64,000 nt of DNA from Peptostreptococcaceae bacterium VA2 (GCA_000686145.1 JMMB01000007.1:2418001-2482000), one strand, 5' to 3'. Shown: positions 27,352 through 36,511, counted from the stretch's first letter. A program made the numbers and translations. The notes: generated by a model from the letters alone, not told the origin.

Positions 27352-29883
27352 TTATATATTTTCTTTTGAAAGTAATAATATTACTTGTATCATTGTCATT
27401 ACTAAAGATGTTCTTTTTCTATATGCCATATATCTTCCGTCCCAAGATTCACAGTACTTTTCTTTAAATTTCTTTAATCCTTTAAATGAATAGAAATTTT
27501 GCCCATGTAAATATACTTGGAATGCTATTTTTTCTCTTAAGAATGAGTATTTTGATCTACCTACATTAGATAAAGGTGCAAGACCCATATTAAATCTAGA
27601 GTATCCATTTTCTCCTCCCCATTCAAATAGATTCACAAACATAAAGTCCATTATTCCATTGCATGCACTATGTGAAAATCTCATTAGATCTATTGATAAA
27701 GTTTTATTATTATCATACATAGGCATTATATTTGTAAATCCTTTTATTTCGCCACTATTATTTTTCACTACCGCAATAGGCTCACGGCTTAAGTAATCTA
27801 TATCAAAGAATCCTATTGAAAATCCTTTTTCTTTCCTACCCCCTAGCCATTCATCTGATACATTTTTTATATCTATAATAAATTTATCATCAAATGGAGG
27901 TTTAACAATTTCAAAAGTATATTCTTCTTTTTCTACTCTTGAAAGTGCATTTCTTACACTTTTCATCTTTCTTCCTTGCAATGTAAATTCATTTAAATTA
28001 ACAGCTGCTTCTTCTCCTAGCTTCATAAGTTCATATCCAGTTTCATGAAGATATGGAATTAATGTTTTATCTATTGAACAAAACACTGGAGTATATCCAT
28101 ACTTATCCCCTAAATCATATAGTTCTTGTATTGAATTAAATATATTATCTTTATTTCCTACCGGATTTCCTAATATAACAATCTTATTAGCGTAAATTTG
28201 GTATTGCATAAAAACATCTTTATCTTTATTAAAATAAACAAATTTATCATTTAAATATACAAAATGTATAACAGAGTTACCTTCAAATTTTTCTAAAATT
28301 GAATTTACATCTTCTTCACAATCACTTAATTTAATTCTAGGGAAATCATTTTTATTATTTTTATAATATAAAATGCCTAAAAATAATAATGATACTATAA
28401 ATCCTGCTGCACTAATTATAAGCATACTATTTCCATAATTTTTAATGTGTTGTATTTTATAGTTAGTTAATGGTATTTTTCCTATTGTTCCATGTAAATT
28501 TATATATACTGTATATAAATATAATATTTGGAAAGAAAATAATATTAAAATATCTTGTAAGAATATTCCCCATCTCATTACAAAATTTTCTCTATAATAT
28601 TGTTTTTTACTAATCCAAAGTAAAATAGCTACACCTATTAGATATATTGTTCTATTATAATCTACATCCCCTATAACTGTGACTGAGATTGCCAATGCAA
28701 CTAAACCTAGTGTTAATTTATATATTTTTTTAGATTTATAGATTAATAATCTAGATATAGCAATCAATAAAAATCCTACTATTATTCCTACTTTGTTCAC
28801 TGGATGCATTATAGACAAGTAATATGCTTTTCTAACAATTGCTATTTTGTCTACTACATCCGGAATTGCTTCATTTATTAATAATATAACTCCTGATGAA
28901 AACACTAAAATTATTATTCCTATATGTGCTGCCTTTGATAAAGCAGTTGTTATTATATCTGCAATATCTTCATCTATTTTCATCCACATTTCATGTGCAT
29001 ACAATAAAAGACCTATTATAAGTGGTATTAAGTAATATGATGCTCTATATAAAAATATAGCTAACAATACTTTTTCTGAAGGTACATTAAATGCCTCAAG
29101 ACCTAATATCAATGTCAAGTCAAATGAACCAATACCACCTGGAGACATACTTACGATAGCTACAAGAATAGCCATAATGAATATAGGTACAAATTCAAAA
29201 ATTTCTATTTTTATATCTAATATAATTAATATACTATAAACTAAGACTAATGTACTTATCCATTCTATAGTTGATATAACTATTATTTTAGCAGCATCTT
29301 TGACAGATGCTTTTTCTGTTTCATCACCTTTTATGTATTTATATATTAAATATACTGTTAAAACAGGTATATATAAACTTATTAAAATTGTTACTACATT
29401 TATAAGGCTATCAAATTTCAAATCACTAAAGTTATTTAATACATAGCCAAAACAAACTATTGAAAATCCGGTGAAGTTTAAAGCTACAATTTTAGATATT
29501 TCTTTGATTAATAATTTATTATCTTTTACATGGTCTTTATAAAAATTATTTTTTAGTCCAATAGCAGTACTTCCTCCAAATCCAGCTACACTTGCTATTG
29601 AGCTCGCTATCCATGAAAATTTAAATAATTTTTTGTTATCTAAATCTATTCCCACTCTCTTTTTTAATACAAAATCATACATACTAAGTGGCAAGTACGA
29701 TATAATCCCTAAAAGTATTATTATACAAATATTCATTATAGTTAATTTATCTGCATAAGTTTTAAATGTTTTAATATCAAAAGAACTAACTACTCCTATT
29801 GATTCTTTTACTACTATAAAAAATATAAATAATGCAAATACAATTTTACATGTCTTTTTAATTTTATCTTTATTTAGTTTCAT
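27352..29883 (-). CDS. mprF: Bifunctional phosphatidylglycerol lysyltransferase/flippase MprF
   Basis: I start at ATG 29883 (MKLNKDKIKKTCK), nine bases after GAGGGAGA, giving 843 residues; two upstream in-frame ATGs lack a ribosome site. About 14 membrane helices cover residues 1-520 (flippase domain, with VAGFGGSTAIGLKNNFYKD and MSPGGIGSFDLTLILGLEAF), followed by the cytosolic DUF2156 aminoacyltransferase domain (~530-843) with GRKMKSVRNALSR, SVGFTNIMP-like and MGLAPLSNVG motifs. It moves lysine (or another amino acid) from tRNA to phosphatidylglycerol and flips the product, which lowers susceptibility to cationic peptides. Confidence 0.9.
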   Translation of the reverse strand: MKLNKDKIKKTCKIVFALFIFFIVVKESIGVVSSFDIKTFKTYADKLTIMNICIIILLGIISYLPLSMYDFVLKKRVGIDLDNKKLFKFSWIASSIASVAGFGGSTAIGLKNNFYKDHVKDNKLLIKEISKIVALNFTGFSIVCFGYVLNNFSDLKFDSLINVVTILISLYIPVLTVYLIYKYIKGDETEKASVKDAAKIIVISTIEWISTLVLVYSILIILDIKIEIFEFVPIFIMAILVAIVSMSPGGIGSFDLTLILGLEAFNVPSEKVLLAIFLYRASYYLIPLIIGLLLYAHEMWMKIDEDIADIITTALSKAAHIGIIILVFSSGVILLINEAIPDVVDKIAIVRKAYYLSIMHPVNKVGIIVGFLLIAISRLLIYKSKKIYKLTLGLVALAISVTVIGDVDYNRTIYLIGVAILLWISKKQYYRENFVMRWGIFLQDILILFSFQILYLYTVYINLHGTIGKIPLTNYKIQHIKNYGNSMLIISAAGFIVSLLFLGILYYKNNKNDFPRIKLSDCEEDVNSILEKFEGNSVIHFVYLNDKFVYFNKDKDVFMQYQIYANKIVILGNPVGNKDNIFNSIQELYDLGDKYGYTPVFCSIDKTLIPYLHETGYELMKLGEEAAVNLNEFTLQGRKMKSVRNALSRVEKEEYTFEIVKPPFDDKFIIDIKNVSDEWLGGRKEKGFSIGFFDIDYLSREPIAVVKNNSGEIKGFTNIMPMYDNNKTLSIDLMRFSHSACNGIMDFMFVNLFEWGGENGYSRFNMGLAPLSNVGRSKYSFLREKIAFQVYLHGQNFYSFKGLKKFKEKYCESWDGRYMAYRKRTSLVMTMIQVILLLSKENI

Positions 29884-30312
29884 AATCTTATTCTCCCTCT
29901 TTTGTGTCATTATATTTCGCTTTTTTAGCAACATATTCTTATTTTATCATATATTATTTATTTAGTTTCTTACATTTTCTTAATGTTTCTATACGAAACG
30001 TTTTTTATAGTCTTTTTAATGATCTTTTATAGAGCATATATTTTTATTTTTTAACTAAAAATATATGCTCTATAATAGTTATGTGTAATGTCAATACTTA
30101 ATATGTAACTATCCATATCAATAACTCAATATTTATTTTGAACTCAGATTGTATAATTAAATGCAACACAAAAACTCATTACAATTAACTTATAATCAAA
30201 TGTAGTTCATGTAGAAACATAATCATAAAGAGTTAGTCATAATAAGTTATACATATTTTAATGTAGAAGAAAGATAATATATATTAGAATTTTTTAATAT
30301 TAGAAATAACAT
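29884..30312. other. Gene-free interval between mprF and the thiamine operon
   Basis: No open frame with a ribosome site is visible on either strand. Besides the mprF ribosome site it holds one long hairpin-forming inverted repeat (separate entry); the rest is AT-rich without recognisable promoters or riboswitch motifs. Confidence 0.5.
30027..30075. repeat. Perfect 20-bp inverted repeat
   Basis: Arms 30027-30046 and 30056-30075 are exact reverse complements with a 9-nt loop. Neither side is followed by a T-run, so it is not a standard terminator, and no gene lies close enough for it to be a riboswitch platform. Confidence 0.7.
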
Positions 30313-30314
30313 AT

Positions 30315-30370
30315 TAAATTAAAAGAAGATGTAGATAAAATAATCTGTCTACATCTTCTTTTAATTTAAT
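30315..30370 (-). terminator. Terminator of the thiM-tenA-thiT operon
   Basis: A stem of about 22 bp with an 11-nt loop includes the stop codon of thiT in its first arm. U residues in the closing AATTTAA give a moderate tail; it may work in both directions. Confidence 0.7.
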
Positions 30371-30965
30371 TGTGTCCCAAGTTAGCAACTTTTATAAATT
30401 TTTCCATAGGTATTAACGCCATAAGAATTGCAGTTAATACAGATTCTACACCTGCACTTGAGAAATTATATACAATTGAGTATAGTAAAGGGTTCATGCC
30501 TGGTGGTGCATACATTCCAAAGAATACATATCCAGATATAGTACTTACAATAGTTCCCATTATACCTGCAAATAAACAGCCTAATATAATTTTACTTTTT
30601 TTATCATTTCCAAAACTTCCAGCCAAACCTAAAGCCATCTGAGCCAACATATAATCAAGTATAAATTGTATCGGGTGCATTATAACACCATCAGTTAAAA
30701 GCTTTAGTACTCCAAATATTAACCCAGCTGTAAGACCTGGACCTCTTCCATATATTAATGCTACCATCATAATTGGTAGTGTAGAGAATAATGTAATTCC
30801 TCCACCTTGAGGATACCTTATAAACTTAATCATATATAATACATAAGCTATTGCAACCATTACAGATATTGTAATCATAACTTTAGTTGTAAGCTTAGTC
30901 TTTTTCATTTCTAAAGCGTAAAGCCCTAACAATATAACACTTATTATTGATATTGATATAATCAT
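30366..30965 (-). CDS. thiT: Thiamine ECF transporter S component ThiT
   Basis: I start at ATG 30965 (MIISISIISVILL), seven bases after AGGAGT, instead of an upstream ATG inside tenA; this gives 199 residues. Six hydrophobic helices, the loop RYPQGGGITLFSTLPIMMVALIYGRGPG and the YAPPGMNP turn match YuaJ/ThiT, the thiamine-binding subunit that works with the shared ECF energising module encoded elsewhere. Last gene of the TPP-riboswitch operon, which supports thiamine as substrate. Confidence 0.9.
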   Translation of the reverse strand: MIISISIISVILLGLYALEMKKTKLTTKVMITISVMVAIAYVLYMIKFIRYPQGGGITLFSTLPIMMVALIYGRGPGLTAGLIFGVLKLLTDGVIMHPIQFILDYMLAQMALGLAGSFGNDKKSKIILGCLFAGIMGTIVSTISGYVFFGMYAPPGMNPLLYSIVYNFSSAGVESVLTAILMALIPMEKFIKVANLGHN

Positions 30966-30979
30966 ATTTTTACTCCTAT

Positions 30980-31639
30980 TTATATAGTTTTGTAAGCCAT
31001 ATGCCAAAATTCCATTTCATATAAACTTGCTTTTACAAATATTTCTGTTAATTTATTTTTTTCTTTTTCAGATATATTTTCACATGCTATATCAACATAC
31101 TCTATCCATTCTTCTGTAAATTTATAAAACTCTTCATCACAATACATTTCAATCCACTCTTTATAATAATTATTTTCCAATATATCATTATATTGTTCTT
31201 TTAAATGTTTACCTATATAGTAATAACTCCATGTACATGGAAGAGTACACATTGCTATCTCATTTAAACTTCCTGTTAAAGATATTGCCTGCATGTAACT
31301 TGTGTAGCTATTTGTTACAAGATGATAATCAAGCTTTTCTGCATCCTTTACCAAAACGCCTAATTTTTCCATATATTGTAGATGTATAGCTGTTTCATTT
31401 TCCATAGTACCTTTTATAGCATTATAGAAAAATTTCATTTCATCCATAGTTTCTGCTTTTACAACTCCCATAGAAAATACCTTTGCAAATTCCTTTAAGT
31501 ATAAATAATCTTGCACTAAATAATCTTTGAATTTATCCTTAGGTAAAGTTCCTTCCCCTATTTCAACTATAAATGGATGTTTTAAATATCCTTGCCATAT
31601 ATCTTTACTTGCCTCAAATAAATAATCTGTAAATTTCAT
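30980..31639 (-). CDS. tenA: Thiaminase II / aminopyrimidine aminohydrolase TenA
   Basis: The 219-residue all-helical protein has the TenA hallmarks: YLVQDYLYLKEFAKVF, the catalytic-cysteine segment CTLPCTWSYYYIG (around residue 135) and YCDEEFYKFTEEW. It hydrolyses degraded thiamine pyrimidines such as aminomethyl-HMP to HMP for salvage. It sits between thiM and thiT and ends 15 nt before the thiT start. Preceded by GAGGAGA. Confidence 0.92.
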   Translation of the reverse strand: MKFTDYLFEASKDIWQGYLKHPFIVEIGEGTLPKDKFKDYLVQDYLYLKEFAKVFSMGVVKAETMDEMKFFYNAIKGTMENETAIHLQYMEKLGVLVKDAEKLDYHLVTNSYTSYMQAISLTGSLNEIAMCTLPCTWSYYYIGKHLKEQYNDILENNYYKEWIEMYCDEEFYKFTEEWIEYVDIACENISEKEKNKLTEIFVKASLYEMEFWHMAYKTI

Positions 31640-31711
31640 ATTCCAAATCTCCTCATTAAATAAAATTTTAATATTTTAGTAGTAAAGTTATTTAAGTAAA
31701 ACTTAACTACT

Positions 31712-32515
31712 TTATACAATTGATAATTCCTTTACCATTTCTAATTTTGCATATTTATTTAACTTGTCCTCATCTAAGCTATATAACTCATCCATTAAAT
31801 TAACTTTAAATGTTCCAATTTTAGGATTATTAAGATCTGCTAATTCTCCACTCAAAGACATTGTAAGTATCCCCATAGTTGCACCTTCTATCGTTTTTTC
31901 ACTACAAGCTATATAACTCCCTATTAAACTAGCGCTCATACAACCTGTTCCCGTTATACTTTTTAGTTTTGAAGTCCCATTATTTATTTTATAAACTATA
32001 TCTCCGTCAGTTACTATATCAGTTTTTCCAGTAGCGACTACTACACATTCTAGCTTCTTAGCAACTTTTTTTATTATTTCACTTGCATCTTCATCGTCAT
32101 CAAAAGAATCTACACCTTTTCCTTTTACATCAAATCCACCAATAAACTTAATCTCTGCTATATTTCCTTTTACTACATCAAATTTAACTTCATTTAAAAG
32201 TTTATTTGTAAGTTCGGTTCTTGCTTTAGTTGCAAATACTCCTACTGGATCTAGTATTACAGGTTTCTTATATTTATTTGCAGATTTACCTGCTATTAAA
32301 TATAAATTTAATAGTTCTGAATTCATAGTCCCTATATTTATGACAACAGAACTTGCAACACTAACAATATCATCAACTTCCTCATACGAAAAACTCATTA
32401 AAGGACTAGCACCTACAGCTAATGTAATATTTGCACAGTCACTTATTGTTACATTATTTGTATAATGAAGTACCAATGGATTTAATTCTTTTACCTTTTT
32501 TATTAATTTAAACAT
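31712..32515 (-). CDS. thiM: Hydroxyethylthiazole kinase ThiM
   Basis: The 267-residue ribokinase-like enzyme shows HYTNNVTISDCANITLAVGASPLM at the N-terminus, a DPVGVFATKARTELT nucleotide/substrate region and the anion-hole motif SITGTGCMSASLIGSY (~residue 190). It phosphorylates the thiazole half of thiamine. No thiE or thiD is in the window, so the operon is a salvage module whose coupling enzymes lie elsewhere. First gene behind the TPP riboswitch. Confidence 0.93.
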   Translation of the reverse strand: MFKLIKKVKELNPLVLHYTNNVTISDCANITLAVGASPLMSFSYEEVDDIVSVASSVVINIGTMNSELLNLYLIAGKSANKYKKPVILDPVGVFATKARTELTNKLLNEVKFDVVKGNIAEIKFIGGFDVKGKGVDSFDDDEDASEIIKKVAKKLECVVVATGKTDIVTDGDIVYKINNGTSKLKSITGTGCMSASLIGSYIACSEKTIEGATMGILTMSLSGELADLNNPKIGTFKVNLMDELYSLDEDKLNKYAKLEMVKELSIV

Positions 32516-32548
32516 CGTCTATTCCCCCTAGTAATCTTTTATTTATAT

Positions 32549-32582
32549 AAAAAAAGCTATACCTAATTAGGTATAGCTTTCT
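32549..32582 (-). terminator. TPP riboswitch terminator
   Basis: A stem AAGCTATACCTAAT/ATTAGGTATAGCTT is followed by U residues on the minus strand, between the TPP aptamer and thiM. Confidence 0.85.
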
Positions 32583-32637
32583 ATTTACATAGCTAAAATT
32601 CAAATATTGTTATATTCATATTCTAAGTTTATATAAA

Positions 32638-32714
32638 AGCTTTCCTACGCTGGCATTATCCAGGTCAAGTATAAGGGTCAGTCTATCCTCTCAGCCAATT
32701 GGCTCCCCTAGCTT
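32638..32714 (-). promoter_or_regulatory. TPP riboswitch (THI element)
   Basis: On the minus strand the conserved elements GGGGAGCC, GGCTGAGAGGAT, GACCCTTA, GACCTGGATAATGCCAGC and GTAGGAAAGC appear in order. With the terminator downstream it should switch off thiM-tenA-thiT when thiamine pyrophosphate is plentiful. Confidence 0.95.
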
Positions 32715-32783
32715 ATTTTTATTTTATTTTATACTTTCATTATAATACTTTAATCTCCATTGTCAACTAAAAAACGCCAAAAT

Positions 32784-33080
32784 AAAAGACAATAAATTTA
32801 ATAGTTATAACTATTAAATCTAATGTCTTTTACCAAAGCATCTTAAATAATTAGCTTTTACCTCTTATTCGATTTATTAAATAACATTTACTACCTAGCA
32901 TTTAGTTACCCATTGGCAATTAACCTTATAAGCTAGCAGACATAAATTAAAATGAGGTTATCTTAATTTAGATAAGTTATCTAATACGATATCAATAGAT
33001 ATCTAATCACCTAAACACCCAATAGATACTAGTAAAAGGATAGGTTATAGCCTAGCTTTTATCTAGTGAGTTTAGATACA
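32784..33080 (-). ncRNA. Candidate structured small RNA or leader of unknown class
   Basis: This ~300-nt gene-free stretch is less AT-biased than its surroundings and rich in hairpins: TTAGATAA-G-TTATCTAA at 32968-32984, GATATC-AATA-GATATC at 32988-33003, and possible long-range pairing of GGCTATAACC with GGTTAATTGCC. On the minus strand it ends in a 24-bp hairpin (32784-32807 with 32808-32831, two mismatches) followed by a T-rich run, as a terminator should. It matches no riboswitch I recognise; 6S RNA is one possibility. The 5' end and promoter are not clear. Confidence 0.35.
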
Positions 33081-33178
33081 AAATTAATATTAATTAACTT
33101 TGTAATAATATATTAACCATTTTTATTCTTTTAATTCATAATTTATATAATTTTTTATATTAATTTAATTTACAATTT

Positions 33179-33475
33179 TTAATACTGATAAAATCCAAAA
33201 TCTGCATCTACTGAAAACTTATCTCTGCTTAATAATCCTCCATATGATATTACTAAACTATACAGTTGATCTGCTAAATTTCTGCTTATTACTACTTTAT
33301 ATCCATCAACTTCATATACTTCATCATTTTCTGTTATTTCATCTAATTCAATATCAAGTTTTGCATCATCATGCATAGTTATACATCTTGTACGTACTCT
33401 TATGTTTTTGTGCTCACTATTTTGCATTAATTTTTCAAGTTCTGGTTTTGCGCTTTGTGTTATAAGTATATCCAT
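33179..33475 (-). CDS. HesB/IscA-like protein lacking the cluster cysteines
   Basis: The 98-residue protein has the HesB-like fold pattern (LITQSAKPELEKLM, VDGYKVVISRNLADQL, SVDADFGFYQY at the end), but the usual three cysteines are absent; only one Cys remains (TRCITMHDD) and the CGCG-type tail is replaced by DFGFYQY. It therefore probably does not bind an Fe-S cluster in the classic way. ATG follows TAGGAGAAAATT. Probably monocistronic; no terminator is obvious. Confidence 0.65.
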   Translation of the reverse strand: MDILITQSAKPELEKLMQNSEHKNIRVRTRCITMHDDAKLDIELDEITENDEVYEVDGYKVVISRNLADQLYSLVISYGGLLSRDKFSVDADFGFYQY

Positions 33476-33604
33476 AATTTTCTCCTATGTAATTATTTAA
33501 CTTTTATATTTTTACTAGGTATAATACCCAATTGTCCCAAATATAACACATATTTATATAGGTGTAAAGTATCTTAAAGTGCTTTTATTTCTATATTAGA
33601 ATAC

Positions 33605-34099
33605 TTATTTTCTTTTCTTTTTGTATATTATATATCCCATACTCAATACCATTATTGATGATATTGTCGATATGAAAATTTTATATTTTGGAAATATATT
33701 ATTCAAAGCTTCACCCTTTTTAATTATCTCAACTTTATTTGAATGTATATCCATATCTCCGCCATGTTCTTTACAAGCCCTATTAAATTGCCCCATTACT
33801 TTTATACTATCACCCTTCTTATTGTAGCCTCCATAAGCTTCAACTTTTTTTGCATCTTCATTATTCATGTAAATTCCCATTGCGCTAGTTTTATCATTTA
33901 TGTTTATCCAGGTATAATTATCTCTGCCTAATGGTTCCCCTATAGCTTCACCTTTTACAACTATTTGTTTTTTATCAAAATTTTTCCCATTTTCAATTAA
34001 ATCATTTAAACTAGATTCTTGTGCATTAATTTTTACAGGTAATATTAAAAATGCAAAGATAGTTGCTATTAATAAATTCCTTCTTATTTTCTCATACAT
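33605..34099 (-). CDS. Exported OB-fold-like protein with C-terminal membrane anchor
   Basis: The 164-residue protein has an N-terminal signal (LLIATIFAFLILPVKINAQ), a middle domain reading KQIVVKGEAIGEPLGRDNYTWININDK and KKGDSIKVMGQFNRAC that looks like a nucleic-acid-type OB fold of the CcmE/YdeI kind, and a C-terminal helix (ISTISSIMVLSMGYIIY) with a KKKRK stop-transfer tail. The function is unknown. Its ATG lies inside the 3' end of trkH (16-nt overlap), so its translation is coupled to the potassium transporter. Confidence 0.65.
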   Translation of the reverse strand: MYEKIRRNLLIATIFAFLILPVKINAQESSLNDLIENGKNFDKKQIVVKGEAIGEPLGRDNYTWININDKTSAMGIYMNNEDAKKVEAYGGYNKKGDSIKVMGQFNRACKEHGGDMDIHSNKVEIIKKGEALNNIFPKYKIFISTISSIMVLSMGYIIYKKKRK

Positions 34100-35610
34100 A
34101 CTTTTTTTATACCCCCAATAGTAAATCCTACTAAAGCAAATACTGATATAAATTCTAATCTACCTAAATACATTGCTATTATATAAAATACCTTAAGTAC
34201 TTGTGGCATTGTTACAGATGTTATCCCTATTGATAATCCAACATTTCCAGTTACAGATGCTGATTCAAATGCTGAGTCCAAAATTGGATAATCATAATAA
34301 CACCCTATCATTGTACCTATTACAAATAATATAATATATAAAAGTATTATTAATGCACTAGATTTTACTGTATCACTATCTAACACATGATCTTTTAGAT
34401 TATGAAATTTAAAAACCTTTACTCTTCGCTCAGATATCAATGACTTTTTAATCTCTGCTATAAACCCTTTAAATACAATACCTATTCTAAGAGCTTTAAA
34501 TCCACCTGCTGTTGAACAAGCGCAACCTCCAAGCAACATCGCTATTATCATTATTAAATTGGCAAAATTCCCCCATTCTAATGAAAATTGTCTTGCATAG
34601 AGATTCATAAATCCAGTTGTCGTATGTGCAGATATCAACCCGTAAACACCTTTTCTAAAAATTGATAACGCATCTGGATATACACTAAGTTTTGTTAATC
34701 CTTTTATTATAAAAAATGATGTAATCATTATTGTTACAAAAAAGCTTTGTATTTCTATATTCTTATAAATCTCTTTTTTATTTCCTTTCCATACAGAATA
34801 ATGGAATCCAAAGTTTAATGCTCCTAATATACAAAATATTATTGTAACTATTTCATATGAAAAACTATGATAATAAAGCATATTTTGACTCATTGGAGAA
34901 AATCCTCCCGTACTCCATGCTGATGCAAATACACAAACAGCGTGATATATGGAACTTAATGGCTTTAATCCTATATACATTCCGTTTAACCAAAATATAA
35001 AAGTTCCTAATGAAAAATATAGCAAACTTATTTGCCAAATTAATCTTGTTGTGTGTTTTACATTTGGAACGAGTTCAACATCTTTTCCTTCTCCAACGTA
35101 CATCTTATATGCACCTTGAGTTTTTGCTGATAAAAATGTTAATGCTAGTACAACCATTCCTTGCCCACCAACAAATGTTAAGATATGTCTCCATATATTT
35201 AAACTTCTACTTACATGGTCTAAGTCTTGTAATAAGAACACACCTGTAGTTGTAAATCCACTCATTACATCAAAGCAAGCATCTACAAATGACATCATAT
35301 GGCCACTTAAATAATATGGTATCGCACATAAAATCATAAGTAAAATCCATGATAACGATGCTATAATTAATCCATGCTTCCACTCCATATACAATTTATC
35401 TTTATTTACATTACCTAGTATCATTAATGTAAATCCTATTATTAAAGATATATTCATACTTATGAGAAAATCTAATAATGGTTCATATTCTTTTGTAAAT
35501 AAAGCTATTACTATAGGTATTAACATAAGCAACGCTGTACCTATAACAATGTATCCAGTATAATAGCTTATTACTTTTAAATCATCTATATTTCTTTTAG
35601 CTGTTTTCAT
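34084..35610 (-). CDS. trkH: Potassium uptake channel subunit TrkH/KtrB
   Basis: The 508-residue membrane protein has the four P-loop repeats of the Trk/Ktr superfamily, each with a filter glycine: GFTTTGVF, AWSTGGFSP, HTTTGFMN and SVTGNVGLS. Repeat lengths and ~10 helices fit TrkH. The cytosolic partner should be the TrkA proteins encoded upstream. The ribosome site GGTGGGG overlaps the stop of a 32-codon ORF that I found in the gap before it. Confidence 0.92.
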   Translation of the reverse strand: MKTAKRNIDDLKVISYYTGYIVIGTALLMLIPIVIALFTKEYEPLLDFLISMNISLIIGFTLMILGNVNKDKLYMEWKHGLIIASLSWILLMILCAIPYYLSGHMMSFVDACFDVMSGFTTTGVFLLQDLDHVSRSLNIWRHILTFVGGQGMVVLALTFLSAKTQGAYKMYVGEGKDVELVPNVKHTTRLIWQISLLYFSLGTFIFWLNGMYIGLKPLSSIYHAVCVFASAWSTGGFSPMSQNMLYYHSFSYEIVTIIFCILGALNFGFHYSVWKGNKKEIYKNIEIQSFFVTIMITSFFIIKGLTKLSVYPDALSIFRKGVYGLISAHTTTGFMNLYARQFSLEWGNFANLIMIIAMLLGGCACSTAGGFKALRIGIVFKGFIAEIKKSLISERRVKVFKFHNLKDHVLDSDTVKSSALIILLYIILFVIGTMIGCYYDYPILDSAFESASVTGNVGLSIGITSVTMPQVLKVFYIIAMYLGRLEFISVFALVGFTIGGIKKVCMRK

Positions 35611-35622
35611 AATTTACCCCAC

Positions 35623-35721
35623 CTATATAACATTTGTCATAAATAACAAAATTACTACTAATATGCTCATATATGATATTTCTTTAAATATACCATTAAC
35701 TATGTTTTTAAATTTTAACAT
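35623..35721 (-). CDS. Small membrane protein (32 aa) inside the trk operon
   Basis: An ATG at 35719-35721 follows GGAGGACAAG and opens a 32-codon frame: MLKFKNIVNGIFKEIS, then the hydrophobic YMSILVVILLFMTNVI, stop TAG at 35623-35625. It has a basic amphipathic start and one membrane helix. It sits 78 nt after trkA, and its stop is 12 nt before the trkH ATG, so the frames are likely coupled. The design recalls KdpF, the tiny stabilising subunit of the Kdp K+ pump, but there is no sequence similarity that I can claim. Confidence 0.6.
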   Translation of the reverse strand: MLKFKNIVNGIFKEISYMSILVVILLFMTNVI

Positions 35722-35798
35722 CTTGTCCTCCTAATTTTAAAGTCCGCTAAATTTAAATTGCTGACTATATTAAAATAAACAACTCTATGTTTAATTTA

Positions 35799-36482
35799 TT
35801 AATTTTTAAATAAATATTTTTCTAGTACTGAGTATGCTTTCTTATTTTCATTTACCATATTTTTACTATCTGTTACTAGTACTACTTTGTCATGTTCTTT
35901 TATGATTGTGTCTCCCTTTGGATATATTACATGACCTTCTCTAAATATAGAAACTATAACACTATCAATTGGCATTTTAAGATTTTTTATAGCTTTATTA
36001 CACCATACAATCTTTTTATCTATTTCAACCTCTACAAGTACCATTTCTCCTCTTTCAAAAGTCTGTATTATCTTTATCTTATCACTTTCACATTCCCATT
36101 CTATTAAGTTTGTTATTACTTGTGTACTACATACTGTGCTATCTACACCTAAAAGTCTAAAAAGTTTTTGATTTTTAGGATTATTTACTCTCGCTATTGT
36201 ATGTTGTATATCAAAATTATTTTTGCTAACCTGACATATTATTAAATTTTCTTCATCTTTACCCGTAACTGCAGCTACTACATCCGCTACATCTATATCT
36301 GCATCTTTTAATACCTCTATATCCGTACCATCCCCATTTATTATTTCTATATTAATTTCATCTGATATCTTTTCACATAATTTTTTATCTTTTTCTATCA
36401 ACGTTATATCATGTTTTTTATTTTTTAATGTTTTTATAAGATAAAAACCTACTTTTCCTCCACCAATTATTATAACCTTCAT
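35799..36482 (-). CDS. trkA: Trk/Ktr regulatory subunit TrkA (two-domain)
   Basis: The 227-residue protein has an RCK Rossmann domain (IIIGGGKVGFYLIKTL at the start; acidic LIEKD end of strand 2; NGDGTDIEVLKDADI) and a C-terminal TrkA_C domain (VEVEIDKKIV..SIFREGHVIYPKGDTIIKEHDKVVLV). It gates the TrkH channel in response to nucleotides. It is 29 nt downstream of a shorter RCK protein, giving two regulatory proteins for one channel. Confidence 0.9.
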   Translation of the reverse strand: MKVIIIGGGKVGFYLIKTLKNKKHDITLIEKDKKLCEKISDEINIEIINGDGTDIEVLKDADIDVADVVAAVTGKDEENLIICQVSKNNFDIQHTIARVNNPKNQKLFRLLGVDSTVCSTQVITNLIEWECESDKIKIIQTFERGEMVLVEVEIDKKIVWCNKAIKNLKMPIDSVIVSIFREGHVIYPKGDTIIKEHDKVVLVTDSKNMVNENKKAYSVLEKYLFKN

Positions 36483-36511
36483 AACTTTCTCCTCTTTAAC
36501 ATCATAATTTT

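Noticed and set aside
29884-29934. Upstream in-frame ATGs of mprF
   Set aside because: The GAGGGAGA site lies between them and ATG 29883, so the shorter protein is preferred.
32784-33080. T-box, c-di-GMP or SAM riboswitch in the structured region
   Set aside because: The conserved cores of these classes are not present on either strand.
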